Both the position numbers and the translations under genes were made by a program. From IMG/VR virus record IMGVR_UViG_3300046787_000575, positions 1 through 49,800 of that record: DNA of 49,800 bases, one strand, 5' to 3'. The notes beneath the pieces are model-generated. The model did not search any database. It was given only the letters and a program-made list of their open reading frames with translations, and was not told where the DNA came from. Origin of the DNA: a virus. Position 1 is the first letter of the stretch, and each line of letters begins with the position of its first letter. Shown here in pieces: positions 47,839-49,800 of the stretch.

Positions 47839-48576
47839 TTATCGCTTCTGGTGATCCGGGAACTTGTTGTCCCAGACATCTTTACCCTTAAAGTACAGAC
47901 GTCCTGATTCGTGCGGCTTTTCTTGGTCTACAGTTTGGCGGGCCGTAGCAAAATCTGAACCTATAGCCCACTCTTCTTCTATTTCTTGTTTGGTGAATAG
48001 AGTAGCTGCGTCTACTAACTTAAAATCATCGACGTAATATCTCTGAATAGGGATAAATGCCCCTATCGGATCCCCCTTCTTAAAAGAAACCCGTACCCCT
48101 GGCTCGGTTATTTTTATGTTAAAGGTGAAATCTCTGCGTAGGTTGTCCGCCTCCACTACGCCAGTCATGTGGTGAACCCCGTGCTGTGGCATATTTGGTG
48201 GGGTTATAGTCATCAGGTTTACTCCCGGGGCTGTTCTAAAGTGCCAAGGATTTTGTATGGTTATGATGCCCTCACCGAAGTGCCCTGAGATTTTTTGCAT
48301 CTGAGCCCCTGGTCCCGGGTAGATGTGGACTCCATCAGGGGAAGGAGATCCGTCCCAGATTGCTTCAAAGTCAAACTCTGCTTTAAAGATGAATCCATAT
48401 TGGTTGCCGATAGTTAGAGGTAGACAGTAGTAGAAGTGCGGGTTGAACCATTCTCTCTTTATCTCTCCTCGCAACGGCCCCATAAGCTGAAAAGCTTTAG
48501 TACTGTCTACCCCCGCGTTGAGAACTACCGCTATGGCCTTATCAGGGACTAAGCTATCTGCAGAGTTTATCGTCAT
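47839..48576 (-). CDS. DUF6065-like protein
   Basis: The 245-residue protein carries NPHFYYCLPLTIGNQYGFIF, ISGHFGEGIITIQNPWHFRT and GVNLMTITPPNMPQHGVHHM, a pattern I associate with DUF6065, found in actinophages and bacteria and of unknown function. Gly- and His-rich loops and beta-strands suggest a jelly-roll type fold, possibly metal binding. Its ATG overlaps the oxygenase stop as ATGA, so it is in the same operon as the oxygenase. Such proteins have been seen with oxygenases, but I cannot state a role. Confidence 0.75.
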   Translation of the reverse strand: MTINSADSLVPDKAIAVVLNAGVDSTKAFQLMGPLRGEIKREWFNPHFYYCLPLTIGNQYGFIFKAEFDFEAIWDGSPSPDGVHIYPGPGAQMQKISGHFGEGIITIQNPWHFRTAPGVNLMTITPPNMPQHGVHHMTGVVEADNLRRDFTFNIKITEPGVRVSFKKGDPIGAFIPIQRYYVDDFKLVDAATLFTKQEIEEEWAIGSDFATARQTVDQEKPHESGRLYFKGKDVWDNKFPDHQKR

Positions 48577-49169
48577 TGGTAGGTGTCATCTTTTTTAGAA
48601 ATATCGGTAGTCCAGAAGCTGGCGATGGTGTATCTAGTTCCACTTTTTACGGCTCTAACACCATGCATATACTCGGTAGTCCCTGGAAAAGTAGCCAGCA
48701 TGCCTGGCTCTGGTTTAATGTCTATACCGTGATGAGGAAAATAAACCTCCCCTCCTTCATAGTCGTCATTTAGGTAGATCACAGATGCCTGCTCTCTCCA
48801 CGGATACGGATGTGGTAGGCCGTTCTCGTGCTGAGAGTCAGCGTGAGGCATCTGATCGTTTCCTGGAAGCCACCTAACAAGCTGAAGCATATCTGCATAT
48901 ATAGGTCCGGAAAACTCTCGAGTAGTTAGTATATGATCCCTAACTCGTAGCCTGATGTCTACCAGTACCTCTAGACACTTCTTATCAGAGATGTCCGCAG
49001 AGTACGCGTCACTGTGACCCCGTAATACAAACGGATTTATTATCCGACCATTCCAACCATAATCATGGGTACCCCAGGCGTTGGCTGCATTTAGCCTCTC
49101 TATTGTGGAGTTTACGATCTCTAGTTCTTCTTTGGTGATGAAGTTTTTTACTACAGAGATCATTACCAT
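48573..49169 (-). CDS. 2-oxoglutarate/Fe(II) oxygenase, prolyl-4-hydroxylase-like
   Basis: The 198-residue protein has the double-stranded beta-helix pattern with iron ligands His109-x-Asp111 (PHADSQHE) and His169 (YMHGVRAVKSGTRY), and the 2-oxoglutarate-binding Arg179 ten residues later. YLNDDYEGGEVYFP matches the prolyl-hydroxylase family. Known members hydroxylate proline, other residues or nucleobases. Two ATGs (49169 and 49163) are possible; I use the upstream one. Directly upstream, in the same orientation, lie a cysteine-rich protein, a small tail-like protein and a polyproline-ended gene, which could be the substrate. Confidence 0.85.
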   Translation of the reverse strand: MVMISVVKNFITKEELEIVNSTIERLNAANAWGTHDYGWNGRIINPFVLRGHSDAYSADISDKKCLEVLVDIRLRVRDHILTTREFSGPIYADMLQLVRWLPGNDQMPHADSQHENGLPHPYPWREQASVIYLNDDYEGGEVYFPHHGIDIKPEPGMLATFPGTTEYMHGVRAVKSGTRYTIASFWTTDISKKDDTYQ

Positions 49170-49402
49170 TTACCTATAGGGCAGGTTGCTTTTTCCAGGT
49201 GCACTTTAGCGCCCATGAAACATTTACAGATGTCGCACTGCAGCGTAGGGTTGATTATCTTAGGGCATGCCTTGCATATATCTAGGCGCTTGGCTGCATC
49301 TACTTTAGAGACGAATTCGGTAGATGGTTTGATAAAGTCCCATGGGCGCGTTTCACCTAGAGCCTGCTTATACTGTTGCCACTTAGATAGCTCTTCTCCC
49401 AT
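49163..49402 (-). CDS. Cysteine-rich small zinc-ribbon-like protein
   Basis: The 79-residue protein ends with ICKACPKIINPTLQCDICKC and then FMGAKVHLEKATCPIGKW. Cysteines 43, 46, 56, 59, 61 and 74 probably bind zinc. The pattern (ICxxC...CxxCxC...CPxGKW) is one I know from small proteins of marine and actinobacterial phages, with no assigned function. Its stop lies beside the ATGs of the oxygenase (ATGGTAATG), so the two are coupled. Confidence 0.78.
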   Translation of the reverse strand: MGEELSKWQQYKQALGETRPWDFIKPSTEFVSKVDAAKRLDICKACPKIINPTLQCDICKCFMGAKVHLEKATCPIGKW

Positions 49403-49411
49403 CGATATCAG

Positions 49412-49630
49412 CTACTCTACTGGTGGTTGGAACGTAGTTCCATCCCATGTCCAGCCTAGCTGTACGCCAGAGTTACCGGTAGCATCAATAATCTGAGGGC
49501 CAGAATCAAAAGCTGCTACAAGCATCTCCGAGTGTGTAGTCTTCTCGCCAATTTCCATAACCAAGAAGACGTCGCCCTCGGTTACAAAAGCGTAGCGCCT
49601 GACTGGATCGAAGTATTCTTTGTTTTCCAT
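49412..49630 (-). CDS. Small tail-associated-type protein
   Basis: I chose the ATG at 49630 (72 residues), because an AGG lies six bases upstream; a TTG at 49636 would add two residues. The product ends in LGWTWDGTTFQPPVE, a Gly/Trp/Pro ending common at the C-terminus of phage tail fibre chaperones and small fibre proteins. On the minus strand a TATACAAT box lies just upstream, and a terminator separates it from the polyproline gene. A role with tail fibres is a reasonable guess. Confidence 0.65.
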   Translation of the reverse strand: MENKEYFDPVRRYAFVTEGDVFLVMEIGEKTTHSEMLVAAFDSGPQIIDATGNSGVQLGWTWDGTTFQPPVE

Positions 49631-49669
49631 AATCAACCTAACTTTCTTATTTTTATTGTATAGGAAAAT

Positions 49670-49695
49670 AGCGGATATCCAAAAGGATACCCGCT
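49670..49695 (-). terminator. Terminator of the polyproline-ended gene
   Basis: Read on the minus strand, AGCGGGTATCC and GGATATCCGCT form an 11-bp stem (one G-T pair) around TTTT, followed by ATTTTCC. It lies just after the stop codon at 49701, so it ends that gene's transcript. The downstream T-run is short but present. Confidence 0.8.
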
Positions 49696-49700
49696 ATCTC

Positions 49701-49800
49701 CTAGCTGCCTTCGGCCTCGTTATCCCAGTCCTCTACCGAGAAGATTCCGAAGTACGGAGGTGTCGGTGGCGGCGGTGGCGGCGGTGTCGGTGGTGGCGGT
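49701..49800 (-). CDS. C-terminal end of a gene with a polyproline tail (partial)
   Basis: On the minus strand the frame enters from the right edge and ends at TAG (49701-49703). The visible 32 residues are PPPPTPPPPPPPTPP then YFGIFSVEDWDNEAEGS. A proline run with Thr spacers followed by an aromatic/acidic tail is common at the C-terminus of phage tail or minor structural proteins. Most of the gene is outside the window. It lies in the same direction as the oxygenase at 48573 and is a possible proline-hydroxylation substrate. Confidence 0.7.
   Translation of the reverse strand, partial: PPPPTPPPPPPPTPPYFGIFSVEDWDNEAEGS

Noticed and set aside
49755-49800. GGTGGCGGC-type tandem repeat at the right edge
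   Set aside because: It is the coding sequence of the polyproline tail on the minus strand; there is no spacer structure for a CRISPR array and no other repeat function is needed to explain it.

Overview
The window reads as a large part of the genome of a tailed, probably siphovirus-type, bacteriophage of an actinobacterial host. It is densely coded, with overlapping starts and stops, and shows a full head-and-tail gene set including a 1210-codon tape measure gene. The host call rests on three things. There is a WhiB-type gene, a family confined to Actinobacteria and their phages. Several families (head adaptor, tail proteins, DUF6065-like, prim-pol/D5 primase) look like those of actinophages. 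One start codon sits where a leaderless transcript would begin. Base composition looks moderate rather than GC-rich and CTA leucine codons are very common, which hints at a lower-GC actinobacterium. No integrase, endolysin, tRNA, IS element or CRISPR array was seen.

Bases 1-30063 (plus strand) are the virion module. The order is: end of the terminase large subunit, two small genes, portal, a Dps-like ferritin, a very long protein ending in a zinc metalloprotease motif, three head-region genes, a double-domain capsid maturation protease, a major capsid protein with an acidic N-terminal extension, a possible second capsid subunit, the likely major tail protein, head-to-tail connectors, tail chaperones (probably joined by a -1 frameshift), tape measure, two minor tail proteins, and a fibre-like protein with FN3 and S74 autochaperone domains.

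Bases 30077-37248 (plus strand) are the DNA module: PolA-type polymerase with proofreading domain, RuvC-like resolvase, SNF2-type helicase, Cas4/RecB-like nuclease, Sak4-like RecA-fold ATPase and an SSB-like protein. The prim-pol/D5 helicase-primase lies apart at 44175-46802.

Bases 37307-49800 are accessory. A possible GT-B glycosyltransferase and small genes lead to a leaderless unit ending in a WhiB-zinc-ribbon fusion. A minus-strand operon (39795-43549) holds two glycosyltransferase-like genes, a cytidylyltransferase-like gene and a metallophosphoesterase; a holin-like gene lies just upstream. After the primase come another glycosyltransferase and a tiny zinc-finger gene. A second minus-strand group (47839-49800) holds a DUF6065-like protein, a prolyl-hydroxylase-like oxygenase, a cysteine-rich protein, a small tail-like protein and the polyproline end of a gene that runs off the window.

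The most interesting points are the Dps with an intact ferroxidase centre inside the head operon, the WhiB-zinc-ribbon fusion, the oxygenase next to a polyproline protein in a phage rich in glycosyltransferases, and a set of regulatory signals: extended -10 boxes, a shared 5' leader and a repeat-flanked promoter.
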